A stretch of 7,777 nucleotides of DNA, taken from assembly GCA_009781125.1 (NCBI GenBank), contig WQYS01000102.1, positions 1 to 7,777 on the forward strand, given 5' to 3'. The notes beneath the pieces are model-generated. The model was not told where the DNA came from. It did no database searches and saw only the letters and a program-made list of their open reading frames with translations. The translations under genes and the position numbers were made by a program. Positions 1-6,600 of the stretch are shown here, in pieces. Numbering within the stretch: the stretch's first letter is position 1; each line of letters opens with the position of its first letter. Origin of the DNA: Acidobacteriaceae bacterium (GTDB lineage: Bacteria; Acidobacteriota; Terriglobia; Terriglobales; Acidobacteriaceae).

Positions 1-1
1 G

Positions 2-232
2 GACGAAGGCCGGAAGCTGGACTATCTGCATCGCTACGACCGCCTGGGTCTGTACGGCGAGATGGATACTCTTGTACAGGAATATAAAGAAAAACGAGCG
101 CTGGAGCTGGGAACGATCTCTTCGACGCTCGATTCTCTGGCCCGTGACGAGGCTGTCATGCAGAGCGTGCGCACACGAGCCGCAATGCTTCTCAAGCAAG
201 TGGATGATACGAAGTCTACTCACGCACGCTAG
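2..232 (+). CDS. C-terminal fragment of an unrecognised protein (5' end outside window)
   Basis: An open frame runs in from the left edge and ends at a TAG at 230-232, giving 76 residues of a C-terminus. The fragment is highly charged and probably mostly helical, starting DEGRKLDYLHRYDRLGLYGE and ending in KQVDDTKSTHAR. It shows no membrane segment, cysteine pair or catalytic motif that I can name, so I assign no function. An overlapping frame opening with ATG at 72 reads Arg/Ser/Cys-rich and looks like a shadow. The gene converges on rsmA across the palindromic gap at 296-487. The coding call rests on the uninterrupted frame and protein-like composition only. Confidence 0.6.
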   Translation, partial: DEGRKLDYLHRYDRLGLYGEMDTLVQEYKEKRALELGTISSTLDSLARDEAVMQSVRTRAAMLLKQVDDTKSTHAR

Positions 233-295
233 CGCAGTGTGTCGCATATACGTGTCTTTGGGGATTGCGTGAGAGCTTTCGGGTAGTGTCGAAGC

Positions 296-487
296 AATAG
301 CGCCGAAGGCGCGTCCTATACCAGCCCAGGGCGAAGCCCTGGGAACAGATGCCTAACGAAGATCAAGGGCTGTAAGCCCGCTCTATAACGGAGGCCATAG
401 GGCGGGCTTTCAGCCCTTTGTTCGTAATTACACGCTTTACCCAGGGCTACGCCCTGGGCTGGTATAGATCGCGCCGTTGGCGCTATT
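296..487. repeat. Nested array of three inverted-repeat pairs, REP/REPIN-like
   Basis: Three pairs of arms nest around a centre near 391. The outer arms (296-313 and 470-487) match at 16 of 18 positions. The middle arms (317-343 and 440-466) match at 26 of 27. The inner arms (365-381 and 402-418) match at 16 of 17 and can extend toward the loop. Every arm is itself a hairpin with a 3-base loop: GCGCC-gaa-GGCGC and GCGCC-gtt-GGCGC (outer), CCCAGGGC-gaa-GCCCTGGG and CCCAGGGC-tac-GCCCTGGG (middle), GGGCT-gta-AGCCC and GGGCT-ttc-AGCCC (inner). The array ends one base before the rsmA stop codon and lies between convergent genes. It could act as a bidirectional terminator or mRNA 3'-end protector. 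Similar GGGC-type palindromes are, from memory, common between genes in Terriglobia; that they are mobilised by a REP-associated transposase is inference. Bases 233-295 hold nothing recognisable. Confidence 0.85.
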
Positions 488-1285
488 TCAAAACTCTTGT
501 GTGAGCGCGCGATACAGGCGCGCCATCGATTCCAGCGGGATAGACTCGGCGCGCGCCTGCACAGAAACCTCCGGCGGCCACGCGGCAGCTAGCCGTTCGG
601 CGGAGTGGCCCGCAGCGCGCAGGTTGTTCTGAAGCGTCTTGCGTTTTTGCGCAAAGCTCTGCTTGAGGAAGAGGTCGAACCCGGCGGGGTCTACCTGCAA
701 CTCCTCGAACCGTGGCGCGAAGTCAAGGCGCACGACGGTGGAGTCCACCTCAGGACGCGGCGAAAAGGCCGCAGGCGGCAGCGTAAACAGATTCTCCGCG
801 CGCGCGGTCATCTGCGCTGTGGCTGAAAGCAGGCCGTACTCGCGCACGCCCGGCGCAGCCGAGACGCGCTCGGCGACTTCTCGCTGCATCATGACTACGG
901 CTCTGGCAAGTGCGCCCGCGCGGGCTGCGGCGAACAGATGCAGCAGGATGTCCGAGGTGATGTAGTAGGGAAGATTGCCGATGACATCGAGCGTCTCGCC
1001 GGGCGCTGTGAATGCCGTCAGGTCTGCCTTGAGCACGTCTGTCTCTATAATCTCTACATAAGACAATTGACAGAAGTTTTCCCTGAGCCGGGCGGCAAGT
1101 GTGCGGTCCAGTTCGAGCGCGATCAGGCGCTGGCAGCGCGGAGCGAGAATCTCCGTGATGGCGCCGCGTCCGGGACCGATCTCGACGACGGTGCGGTGAC
1201 GAACATCACCCAAAGCGTCCACAATGGCGCGCCGTGCGGTCTCATCGACCAGGAAATTCTGTCCTAATTTTGGTTTTTGTTTCAT
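488..1285 (-). CDS. rsmA: 16S rRNA (adenine1518-N6/adenine1519-N6)-dimethyltransferase RsmA (KsgA)
   Basis: This cytoplasmic enzyme uses S-adenosylmethionine to dimethylate two adjacent adenines in the terminal helix of 16S rRNA during 30S assembly. The 265-residue length is usual for the family. The N-terminus carries the family signature KLGQNFLVD (6-14). The SAM-binding motif GPGRG is at 37-41, an acidic residue in LELD (57-60) should contact the SAM ribose, and D83 lies in the next SAM-site strand. The catalytic motif NLPYYIT is at 104-110. The C-terminal part has the KQSFAQKRKTLQNNL-type stretch of the small helical domain. The ATG at 1285 is chosen because it places the conserved N-terminus at the expected distance. 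No clear Shine-Dalgarno sequence precedes it; the leader is A/C-rich. The gene diverges from glgA across 80 bp and ends against the palindrome array. Confidence 0.96.
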   Translation of the reverse strand: MKQKPKLGQNFLVDETARRAIVDALGDVRHRTVVEIGPGRGAITEILAPRCQRLIALELDRTLAARLRENFCQLSYVEIIETDVLKADLTAFTAPGETLDVIGNLPYYITSDILLHLFAAARAGALARAVVMMQREVAERVSAAPGVREYGLLSATAQMTARAENLFTLPPAAFSPRPEVDSTVVRLDFAPRFEELQVDPAGFDLFLKQSFAQKRKTLQNNLRAAGHSAERLAAAWPPEVSVQARAESIPLESMARLYRALTQEF

Positions 1286-1365
1286 GTTGTGGTTGTGTTG
1301 CCGTGCCGAACGTTGTTGTCTTTGTATAGACTATCGTTTCGGTGCTAGAAGCGGAGAGAAGAAGG
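1286..1365. promoter_or_regulatory. Divergent intergenic region between rsmA and glgA
   Basis: These 80 bp must hold the start signals of both genes, unless transcription enters from further away. TATAGACT at 1325-1332 is a possible -10 region for glgA, but I see no well-spaced -35 partner. A good ribosome binding site (GGAGAG, 1353-1358) precedes the glgA ATG with seven bases between. On the rsmA side no comparable site is visible. The promoter role follows from gene arrangement, not from a recognised motif. Confidence 0.35.
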
Positions 1366-2814
1366 ATGAAGATCGTTTTTGCTGCATCAGAGTGCGCTCC
1401 CTGGGCCAAGACGGGCGGGTTGGCAGACGTTATCAGCGGTTTATCGAAGACGCTGGCGAAGATAGGACTCGATGTCTCGGTTTATATTCCGTACTACCGC
1501 CAGGTGGCGAAGGCGGTTCCCAAGCCTCGGGTTGTGATCGAGAGTGTCACCATTCCGTTCTCGTACTACAACCGCTTCGCGCGCATTCTCGACGGCGGCA
1601 ACGCGGGCGGCGTGCAGACTTACTTCGTCGATATGCCAGAGCTGTTCGACCGTGAAAACTTCTACGCGACTCCATCCGGCGAATACTTCGATAACGCCGA
1701 GCGCTTCGGCTCCTTCAGCCGCGCCGTAATCGAGGCAACAAAGATTCTGGGCGTCCCCGACATCTTTCATGTGCACGACTGGCAGGCAGCGATGGTGCCG
1801 GTCTTTCTGCGCTCGCTGTACTATTTCGATCACGTCTTCCGCAGCGTTCCCTCGGTGCTGACGATCCATAACGGCGGCTACCAGGGCACCTTTCCACCGC
1901 GAACCATGGAGACGCTGCTGCTGCCGTGGGATATGTTTACGCTCAACAAGCTGGAGCAGTACGACCGGGTGAACTTCCTCAAGGGAGGCATCGTTTATTC
2001 GGACGCCATCACCACCGTCAGCCGCAAGTATGCTGAAGAGATTCAGACCGCCGAGTACGGCAACGGCCTCGAAGACACGCTGCGCAGCCGCAGCGGAGAT
2101 CTGTTCGGCATTCTGAACGGCGTTGACTACGCGGAATGGAATCCGGCGACCGACCCCTACATCGCAGCTCACTACACGCCGGAAAAATTGAACGGCAAGA
2201 AGCAGTGCCGCCGCGATCTGATGCATGCCTTCGGCTTCAATGGCGTCAGCGACGAGACGGCCGTCCTTGGCCTGGTCTCGCGCTTCGCCACGCAGAAGGG
2301 CATGGATTTTATCGTCGAGATCATGGACTGTCTGGTGCAGCACGACATCGTTCTGGCCATGCTCGGTAACGGCGAGGAGTACTACGAGCGCCTGCTCACA
2401 GAGATGGCCGCGCGGTATCCGGCGAAGGTGAAGGTCAAGGTGAAGTTCGACACCGTGCTGTCGCACAAGATCGAGGCCGGTTCCGACATCTTCCTGATGC
2501 CGTCGCGCTACGAGCCTTGCGGCCTGAACCAGATCTACAGCCTGAAGTACGGAACCATTCCGGTGGTGCGCGCTACCGGCGGGCTGGACGATTCCATTCA
2601 GGACGCCTCCGAAGGCGAAGGCAACGGCTTCAAGTTCAGCGGCTACGATTCTGCGGCTCTGCTCGAAGCGATTGAGCGGGCGCTGGTGACCTTCCGCGAC
2701 AAAGCCACGTGGACGGCCATGATGAAGCGAGGCATGGCGCAGGACTTCTCCTGGGATGGCTCGGCGAAGGAGTATGTGCGCGTCTACGAGCGCGTGATTC
2801 AAAACCGGAGCTGA
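1366..2814 (+). CDS. glgA: Glycogen synthase (ADP-glucose:glucan 4-alpha-glucosyltransferase)
   Basis: GlgA moves glucose from ADP-glucose to the non-reducing end of an alpha-1,4-glucan and so builds glycogen in the cytoplasm. The 482 residues fit the bacterial GT5 family (about 480). The N-terminal half starts with MKIVFAASECAPWAKTGGLA, with the ADP-glucose-binding KTGGL at 15-19, and carries HVHDWQ at 135-140. The C-terminal Rossmann half has SRFATQKGMD (305-314), which contains the conserved Arg and Lys of the phosphate site. It also has the RYEPCGLNQ motif (381-389), whose E383 is the usual catalytic glutamate, followed by TGGLDDSI (404-411). A GTG at 1342 would add eight residues, but ATG 1366 gives the canonical N-terminus and has a proper ribosome binding site. 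No other glycogen gene is visible. The permease follows 42 bp downstream on the same strand. Confidence 0.97.
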   Translation: MKIVFAASECAPWAKTGGLADVISGLSKTLAKIGLDVSVYIPYYRQVAKAVPKPRVVIESVTIPFSYYNRFARILDGGNAGGVQTYFVDMPELFDRENFYATPSGEYFDNAERFGSFSRAVIEATKILGVPDIFHVHDWQAAMVPVFLRSLYYFDHVFRSVPSVLTIHNGGYQGTFPPRTMETLLLPWDMFTLNKLEQYDRVNFLKGGIVYSDAITTVSRKYAEEIQTAEYGNGLEDTLRSRSGDLFGILNGVDYAEWNPATDPYIAAHYTPEKLNGKKQCRRDLMHAFGFNGVSDETAVLGLVSRFATQKGMDFIVEIMDCLVQHDIVLAMLGNGEEYYERLLTEMAARYPAKVKVKVKFDTVLSHKIEAGSDIFLMPSRYEPCGLNQIYSLKYGTIPVVRATGGLDDSIQDASEGEGNGFKFSGYDSAALLEAIERALVTFRDKATWTAMMKRGMAQDFSWDGSAKEYVRVYERVIQNRS

Positions 2815-2856
2815 GCGGATGAACCATGTAGGATAGATCAGGCCGCCGCTTATCTC

Positions 2857-4230
2857 ATGCCCGAAAACAAGGTTGAACTTCCGCGCGTTCTGAACGCATC
2901 GCACGCCACTTCGATGGTGGTTGGCATTATCATTGGCAGCGGAATCTTTCTGGTTCCGCGCGAGATGATGGCGGCGGCGGGCTCGTCGGCGATGGTGTAT
3001 GCCGTCTGGATCGTGGCCGGAATACTTTCTCTGTGCGGATCCATGTGCTACGCCGAGCTTGCGGCCAGCAGGCCTGAATCCGGTGGCGAGTACGCCTTCC
3101 TCCGCGAGGCTTACGGCGATACGACAGCCTTCGTCTACATGTGGACATGGATCACCATTGCCAAGCCAGCGTCGCTGGCGACGATTGCCATCGGACTGGC
3201 GCGCGTTCTCGGCACCTTCTCGGCCTTCAGCTTTTTTGAGCGCTCTGCGATCGGCCCTATCCTCTGGGGTCAGGTCTTTGCAATAGCAATGACGTGGCTG
3301 ATTACATGGCTGAATATCGTGGGCACGCGCAGGAGCGGCAACGTGCAACTGGCGCTGACGTGGCTGAAGGGGGTGCTGATCGTAGTGATCGCAGGATTCT
3401 GCTTCGGCCTGGCTGGAAGTCACGGATCGTGGCATAACTATGCAACTCTCTTCACAGGCGCACGCGGAGGCGTAACCGGATTCATGATCGCCCTGACCGC
3501 CGCGTTGTGGGCCTACGATGGCTGGAGCGACGTGACCCAGTTGGCCGGAGAGGTGCAGCGTCCGCAGCGAAGCCTGCCGCTGGCGCTGATCGGAGGCGTG
3601 GGCATCGTCGCCGGACTCTACATGCTGACCAACGCGGCGATCCAGTACGTGATGCCCGCAGCGGCCATCGCGGCAAATAATAGACCAGCGGCGGAAGCTA
3701 TGCGGGTCATTGCAGGTAACTGGGGAGCGGCTCTGGTTTCGATTGGCATGGTGGTCAGCATCTGCGCCACCTTCGTCGGCAGCTCGCTCTCGAATGCGCG
3801 GGTGTCGTTTGCCGCCGCGCGCGATGGTCTGTTCTTCAGGCAGATGGCCCATGTGCATCCACGATTTCAGACGCCTTCGTCGGCGCTGATCTTTCAGGCT
3901 GCCTGCACATCGTTGCTGCTGATGTTCGTAGGCCGGTTTCAGGCGCTGTTTTCGCTGGCTATCTTCTCGGAGTGGTTCTTTTACGCGCTGACGGCGAGCA
4001 CGGTGTTTGTCTTTCGCAAGCGCGAGCCGGACGTTGCGCGGCCCTTCAGCGTGTGGGGTTATCCGGCGGTTCCCATTCTGTTTATCGCTGCTGCGGTTAT
4101 GCTGCTGGTGTTCTCCTTTGCCAGCGAGCCGCGAAACTCGCTTATAGGAACCGTAATCATCTTGCTGGGACTTCCGCTGCATTCCATCATTCAGCGGCGC
4201 AAGCAGTTCGCAAGTACCGTATCAAGGTAA
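2857..4230 (+). CDS. APC-superfamily amino acid permease (LAT/SteT-like)
   Basis: A 457-residue inner-membrane protein with about twelve hydrophobic segments, the usual size of amino acid/polyamine/organocation transporters. The unwound first helix carries GSGIF at 27-31, which binds the substrate amino and carboxyl groups. YAEL (65-68) followed by PESGGEY (73-79) is the standard helix 2-3 signature. AYDGW (219-223) and GEVQRPQRSLP (231-241) match the helix 6 region of the LAT branch, to which bacterial SteT serine/threonine exchangers belong. The substrate cannot be read from sequence. ATG 2857 puts GSGIF at the expected distance; no nearby ribosome binding site is visible, and AGGA at 2830-2833 is too far away. 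It may be cotranscribed with glgA. It converges with the PagL-like gene. Confidence 0.9.
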   Translation: MPENKVELPRVLNASHATSMVVGIIIGSGIFLVPREMMAAAGSSAMVYAVWIVAGILSLCGSMCYAELAASRPESGGEYAFLREAYGDTTAFVYMWTWITIAKPASLATIAIGLARVLGTFSAFSFFERSAIGPILWGQVFAIAMTWLITWLNIVGTRRSGNVQLALTWLKGVLIVVIAGFCFGLAGSHGSWHNYATLFTGARGGVTGFMIALTAALWAYDGWSDVTQLAGEVQRPQRSLPLALIGGVGIVAGLYMLTNAAIQYVMPAAAIAANNRPAAEAMRVIAGNWGAALVSIGMVVSICATFVGSSLSNARVSFAAARDGLFFRQMAHVHPRFQTPSSALIFQAACTSLLLMFVGRFQALFSLAIFSEWFFYALTASTVFVFRKREPDVARPFSVWGYPAVPILFIAAAVMLLVFSFASEPRNSLIGTVIILLGLPLHSIIQRRKQFASTVSR

Positions 4231-4250
4231 TCGGGCTATCTCCTGGGTGC

Positions 4251-4287
4251 CCCCTTCATGGCGCGGCCTTATCGCGTCATGAGTGGG
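4251..4287. terminator. Imperfect palindrome between convergent genes, possible bidirectional terminator or repeat
   Basis: The arms at 4251-4265 and 4273-4287 are 15 bases long and pair with about three imperfect positions around a 7-base loop (GCCTTAT). The core is CATGGCGCG against CGCGTCATG. The element lies 20 bases after the permease stop and 10 bases beyond the 3' end of the PagL-like gene. No T-tract follows on either strand, so classic intrinsic termination is doubtful. From memory, GGGTGCCCC...GTGGGATT-framed palindromes recur between genes in Terriglobia, so this may be a dispersed repeat copy. Confidence 0.5.
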
Positions 4288-4297
4288 ATTCGGCCTG

Positions 4298-5092
4298 TTA
4301 GCGGCCAAACGAAAACGCAACTTGCAGGAGCCCGTTTTCAATGCCTGGGTTACTGTTAGCAGTGTCTGCGTTGGAGATGTGATGAAAGCGATACTCTACG
4401 CGGAGCGATCGATTTCCGAAGAGACTTTCCGATTGAGTTGGCCGCAGGTAGAACTCCAGGCCGCCGCCGATCTCAAGAGTGAAGTTATAGGAGCCAGCGC
4501 CTGCGATAGGGATGGGCCGCGTCGAAAAGAGGTATCCGCCAGCCAGAGAGAAGACCGGTTGCAGCCGCCGTCGCGGCAGCAGATTGAGCCGGAGTCCGAG
4601 CGGACTGAATGCCTGTCCGTAGGTCCAGCGGCGTCCGCCGCATATGTACGTCGAGGTGATCGTGTAGGTCGATCCTGCCGAAGGGCCGCCGGGAGGAAGA
4701 GTTCCTGTATATACCGGCGGATTGGCCGGACACTTCGTGGACAGTAAGGCAACCGTAGACGTTCCGCCGCCCGTATAGGCCGGAGGCCCGTTGTAGGTCT
4801 GGATCAGCGTGGCGGTGGGATCGCTCTCCAGAACCACCGGGTGCAGCTCGGCGAGGTAATACAACTCCATATACGGCGAGCGGTCGATGCGGTGAGTGTA
4901 GGACACTCCTATCGTAGCGAGCTTGCGGTTCATCGCCATGCCGCCGATGATATGGCTGGACGTGTCCGAGTACGCGCCGGTAATGCTGAAGGTGTTCTTG
5001 CGGGAGTATTGCGGTCTGCCCTCCGACTGGGCGTGGAGAGCGCAGGGCAGATCGCAGGCCAAAAACAGGAGTAAAGACAGCCGACCGATCAT
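4298..5092 (-). CDS. PagL-like lipid A 3-O-deacylase (acyloxyacyl hydrolase family)
   Basis: PagL enzymes are outer-membrane beta-barrels that remove the 3-position acyl chain of lipid A. This 264-residue protein has a signal peptide (hydrophobic core 5-18, likely cut after ALHA, residue 21). Its tail carries the family active site: H238-I-S240-N241, then NPGIE with E252. The His, Ser and Glu spacing (+2, +14) equals that of the known PagL triad H126, S128, E140. Alternating beta-strand patterns end in LLQVAFSFGR. It is clearly longer than the 170-190 residues of classical PagL, mainly through a Pro/Gly/Ser/Thr-rich stretch at about 100-155 with C121 and C151. No good ribosome binding site precedes the ATG; the start rests on the signal peptide. 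It lies downstream of the DUF6526-like gene but behind a terminator, so it probably has its own promoter. Confidence 0.8.
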   Translation of the reverse strand: MIGRLSLLLFLACDLPCALHAQSEGRPQYSRKNTFSITGAYSDTSSHIIGGMAMNRKLATIGVSYTHRIDRSPYMELYYLAELHPVVLESDPTATLIQTYNGPPAYTGGGTSTVALLSTKCPANPPVYTGTLPPGGPSAGSTYTITSTYICGGRRWTYGQAFSPLGLRLNLLPRRRLQPVFSLAGGYLFSTRPIPIAGAGSYNFTLEIGGGLEFYLRPTQSESLFGNRSLRVEYRFHHISNADTANSNPGIENGLLQVAFSFGR

Positions 5093-5136
5093 CTCTGGTT
5101 TGATGACCGTATCGCGGCTGACAATCAGGCGGGTAC

Positions 5137-5167
5137 AAAAAAATGTTCGTGGCCGTCAAACGGCCAC
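5137..5167 (-). terminator. Intrinsic terminator downstream of the DUF6526-like gene
   Basis: On the - strand an 8 bp stem (GTGGCCGT against ACGGCCAC, 5149-5167) closes a 3-base loop. Five bases later comes a run of seven T (5143-5137). The stem is strong and GC-rich. The five-base spacer before the T run is longer than ideal. It begins 53 bases after the stop of the gene ending at 5220 and separates that gene from the PagL-like gene. Confidence 0.7.
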
Positions 5168-5219
5168 CGGTTTATGGCCGGCAGCCGTTTGGATTGGACA
5201 AAGGATTCGAAATAGGAAT

Positions 5220-5660
5220 CTATACGCGGTGATAATCGGCGCGCCAGTTAACGATGGACTTCTTTATGTCTACGGGCCGGAGATTCTCGCCGAGGGTTTT
5301 GCGGACGAGGCCCGGCGCTTCTTCGTCAGATGCAAAACGAAGCGCGATGAGTTGGGGCGTGGATAATTTGCCGATACTTGCCCGTTCCTCGGCGGGAAGA
5401 AGCGTGGCCAGACGCAGCCGCTCCTCCAGGCGGATGATGCGGTCCTGTAGTTTGAGGTCGTTCATGCGCGTTCTCATGGTGAAGATCGTCAGCGTGAAGA
5501 TGACCACGAGCAGCCAGAGATGCAGCAGGGGGTGCGCAGACCAGTGGCGCACGGTCACAACGATGGTAAAGATAAAGGTCAGGACAAGAACCGGGAAGAC
5601 GAAAAAGTGAAAGACAGGATCGAAACGGGTGTGGTTGCTGAAGTTCTGTTCGGTGGCCAT
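5220..5660 (-). CDS. DUF6526-type small membrane protein
   Basis: A 146-residue protein with two predicted membrane helices (about 17-37 and 45-62) and a soluble C-terminal half. The layout and wording match what I remember of DUF6526: a starting EQNFSNHTRFDP, an FHFFVFPVL first helix, then QDRIIRLEERLR (72-83), LLPAEER, QLIALRFASDEE (103-114) and a KSIVNWR-type ending. The QDRIIRLEERLR stretch is an amphipathic, coiled-coil-like helix just past the second membrane segment. No biochemical role is known to me, and no catalytic residues stand out. The ATG is preceded by a good ribosome binding site (AAAAGGA, 5672-5666, five bases away). It diverges from nfo across 79 bp. Confidence 0.8.
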   Translation of the reverse strand: MATEQNFSNHTRFDPVFHFFVFPVLVLTFIFTIVVTVRHWSAHPLLHLWLLVVIFTLTIFTMRTRMNDLKLQDRIIRLEERLRLATLLPAEERASIGKLSTPQLIALRFASDEEAPGLVRKTLGENLRPVDIKKSIVNWRADYHRV

Positions 5661-5739
5661 GGATGTCCTTTTGGGCTGGAATTACAAGCAGCAACAGCAT
5701 AACATCCATGCGTCGCAGGTTTTGCGATAGGCTTGGCAT
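5661..5739. promoter_or_regulatory. Divergent intergenic region between the DUF6526-like gene and nfo
   Basis: These 79 bp should contain both promoters. No convincing -35/-10 pair is visible on either strand. A perfect 5 bp inverted repeat, TCGCA-ggttt-TGCGA (5713-5727), lies 12 bases ahead of the nfo ATG and could be an operator half-site pair or chance. The nfo ribosome binding site is weak (ATAGG, 5727-5731). Confidence 0.3.
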
Positions 5740-6600
5740 ATGGCGAAGAAGCGGATCGGAATCCATGTCGGGACCGCAGGCGGAATATGGACGGCGGTCG
5801 AGCGGGCCGTTGAGGCCGGGGCGAATACCTTTCAGATATTTTCCGCAAGCCCGCGGATGTGGCGGGCGTCTCCAGTCAAGCCTGCCGATGCGGCTAAGAT
5901 GCGCGAACTGCGCGCAAAGTTTGATGTAAGCCCGGTTGCGATTCATGCCAGCTATCTGATCAACCTGTGCAGCCAGACGGAGAGCGTACGAACTAACTCG
6001 ATCAGTGCCTTTCGCGGCGAGGTGGAGCGGGCGCTGGCTCTGGGCGCGGAGTTTCTGGTGGTTCATCCCGGAAGCTGGAAGGGGCTGACGCGCGAGGAAG
6101 GGCTTCGGCTGGCAACCGAGTCTATCGAACGGGCGGTCGAGGGGATAGACTTTGCCGGGAAGGACTTCAGGATTCTGATCGAAAACACGGCAGGCGCGGA
6201 GTTCTCGCTCGGCGGCAGTCTGGAGCAGGTCGCCGAGCTGGTGGACCGGCTGAAGCGGTGCGCTCCGGTGGCCGTTTGTCTCGACACCTGCCACATCTAC
6301 GTGTCGGGTTACGACATCGTGACTCCTGCCGGGTACGAAGAGACAATGAAGCAGGTGGCGGCGACGGTCGGCCTAGAGGCCGTGAAGGTGTGGCACTGCA
6401 ACGACGCCAAGGCGAAGCTGGGCTCGAAGCTGGATCGCCACGAGCATATCGGCGAGGGAACGATCGGGCCGGATGCGTTTCGGCGTCTGCTGCACGACAA
6501 GCGGTTCGCTCACTGTGCGTTTATTGCGGAGACGCCGGTGGATGCTCCAGGTGACGAAGCCAGAAATGTCGGCGTGCTGCGGACGCTGGCGGCGGGGTGA
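5740..6600 (+). CDS. nfo: Endonuclease IV (deoxyribonuclease IV, AP endonuclease)
   Basis: This zinc-dependent enzyme cuts DNA on the 5' side of abasic sites and removes damaged 3' ends in base-excision repair. The 286 residues match the family (E. coli Nfo is 285) and form a TIM barrel. All nine expected metal ligands are present: H69 (AIHASYLIN), H109 (VVHPGS), E148 (ENTAG), D182 and H185 (LDTCH), H219 (WHCND), D232 and H234 (DRHEHIGEG) and E264 (AETP). The start is the first ATG and gives the typical GIHVGTAGG beginning. The MntA gene follows 25 bp downstream on the same strand, so readthrough from nfo into the toxin-antitoxin pair is possible. Nothing looks truncated or altered. Confidence 0.96.
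   Translation: MAKKRIGIHVGTAGGIWTAVERAVEAGANTFQIFSASPRMWRASPVKPADAAKMRELRAKFDVSPVAIHASYLINLCSQTESVRTNSISAFRGEVERALALGAEFLVVHPGSWKGLTREEGLRLATESIERAVEGIDFAGKDFRILIENTAGAEFSLGGSLEQVAELVDRLKRCAPVAVCLDTCHIYVSGYDIVTPAGYEETMKQVAATVGLEAVKVWHCNDAKAKLGSKLDRHEHIGEGTIGPDAFRRLLHDKRFAHCAFIAETPVDAPGDEARNVGVLRTLAAG

Noticed and set aside
296..487. Reading the palindrome array as a CRISPR or a structured riboswitch
   Set aside because: The arms are inverted rather than direct repeats, there are no regular spacers, and the element sits at 3' ends of convergent genes, not upstream of a start.
1342..1365. Longer glgA start at GTG 1342
   Set aside because: It would add eight residues before the canonical MKIVFAASE start, and the ribosome binding site fits ATG 1366.
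1441..4182. A 913-codon open frame on the - strand opposite glgA and the permease
   Set aside because: Both sense genes lie in the same frame, are well conserved and GC-rich, so the antisense frame lacks stops. The translation is His/Arg/Gln/Asp-rich, with no domain, and runs across the intergenic gap without change.
4291..4306. Small hairpin GGCC...GGCC at the 3' end of the PagL-like gene
   Set aside because: The stem is only 4 bp and overlaps the coding end; it is probably chance.
4485..5159. A 224-codon - strand frame overlapping the PagL-like gene
   Set aside because: It is the +1/-1 shadow of the PagL-like gene, which has a signal peptide and an intact catalytic triad. The shadow has neither.
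5326..6294. A 322-codon open frame on the - strand covering part of nfo and the DUF6526-like gene
   Set aside because: It is a composition shadow: it crosses the divergent gap and two genes with clear families, and its Arg/Pro/His-rich translation has no motif.
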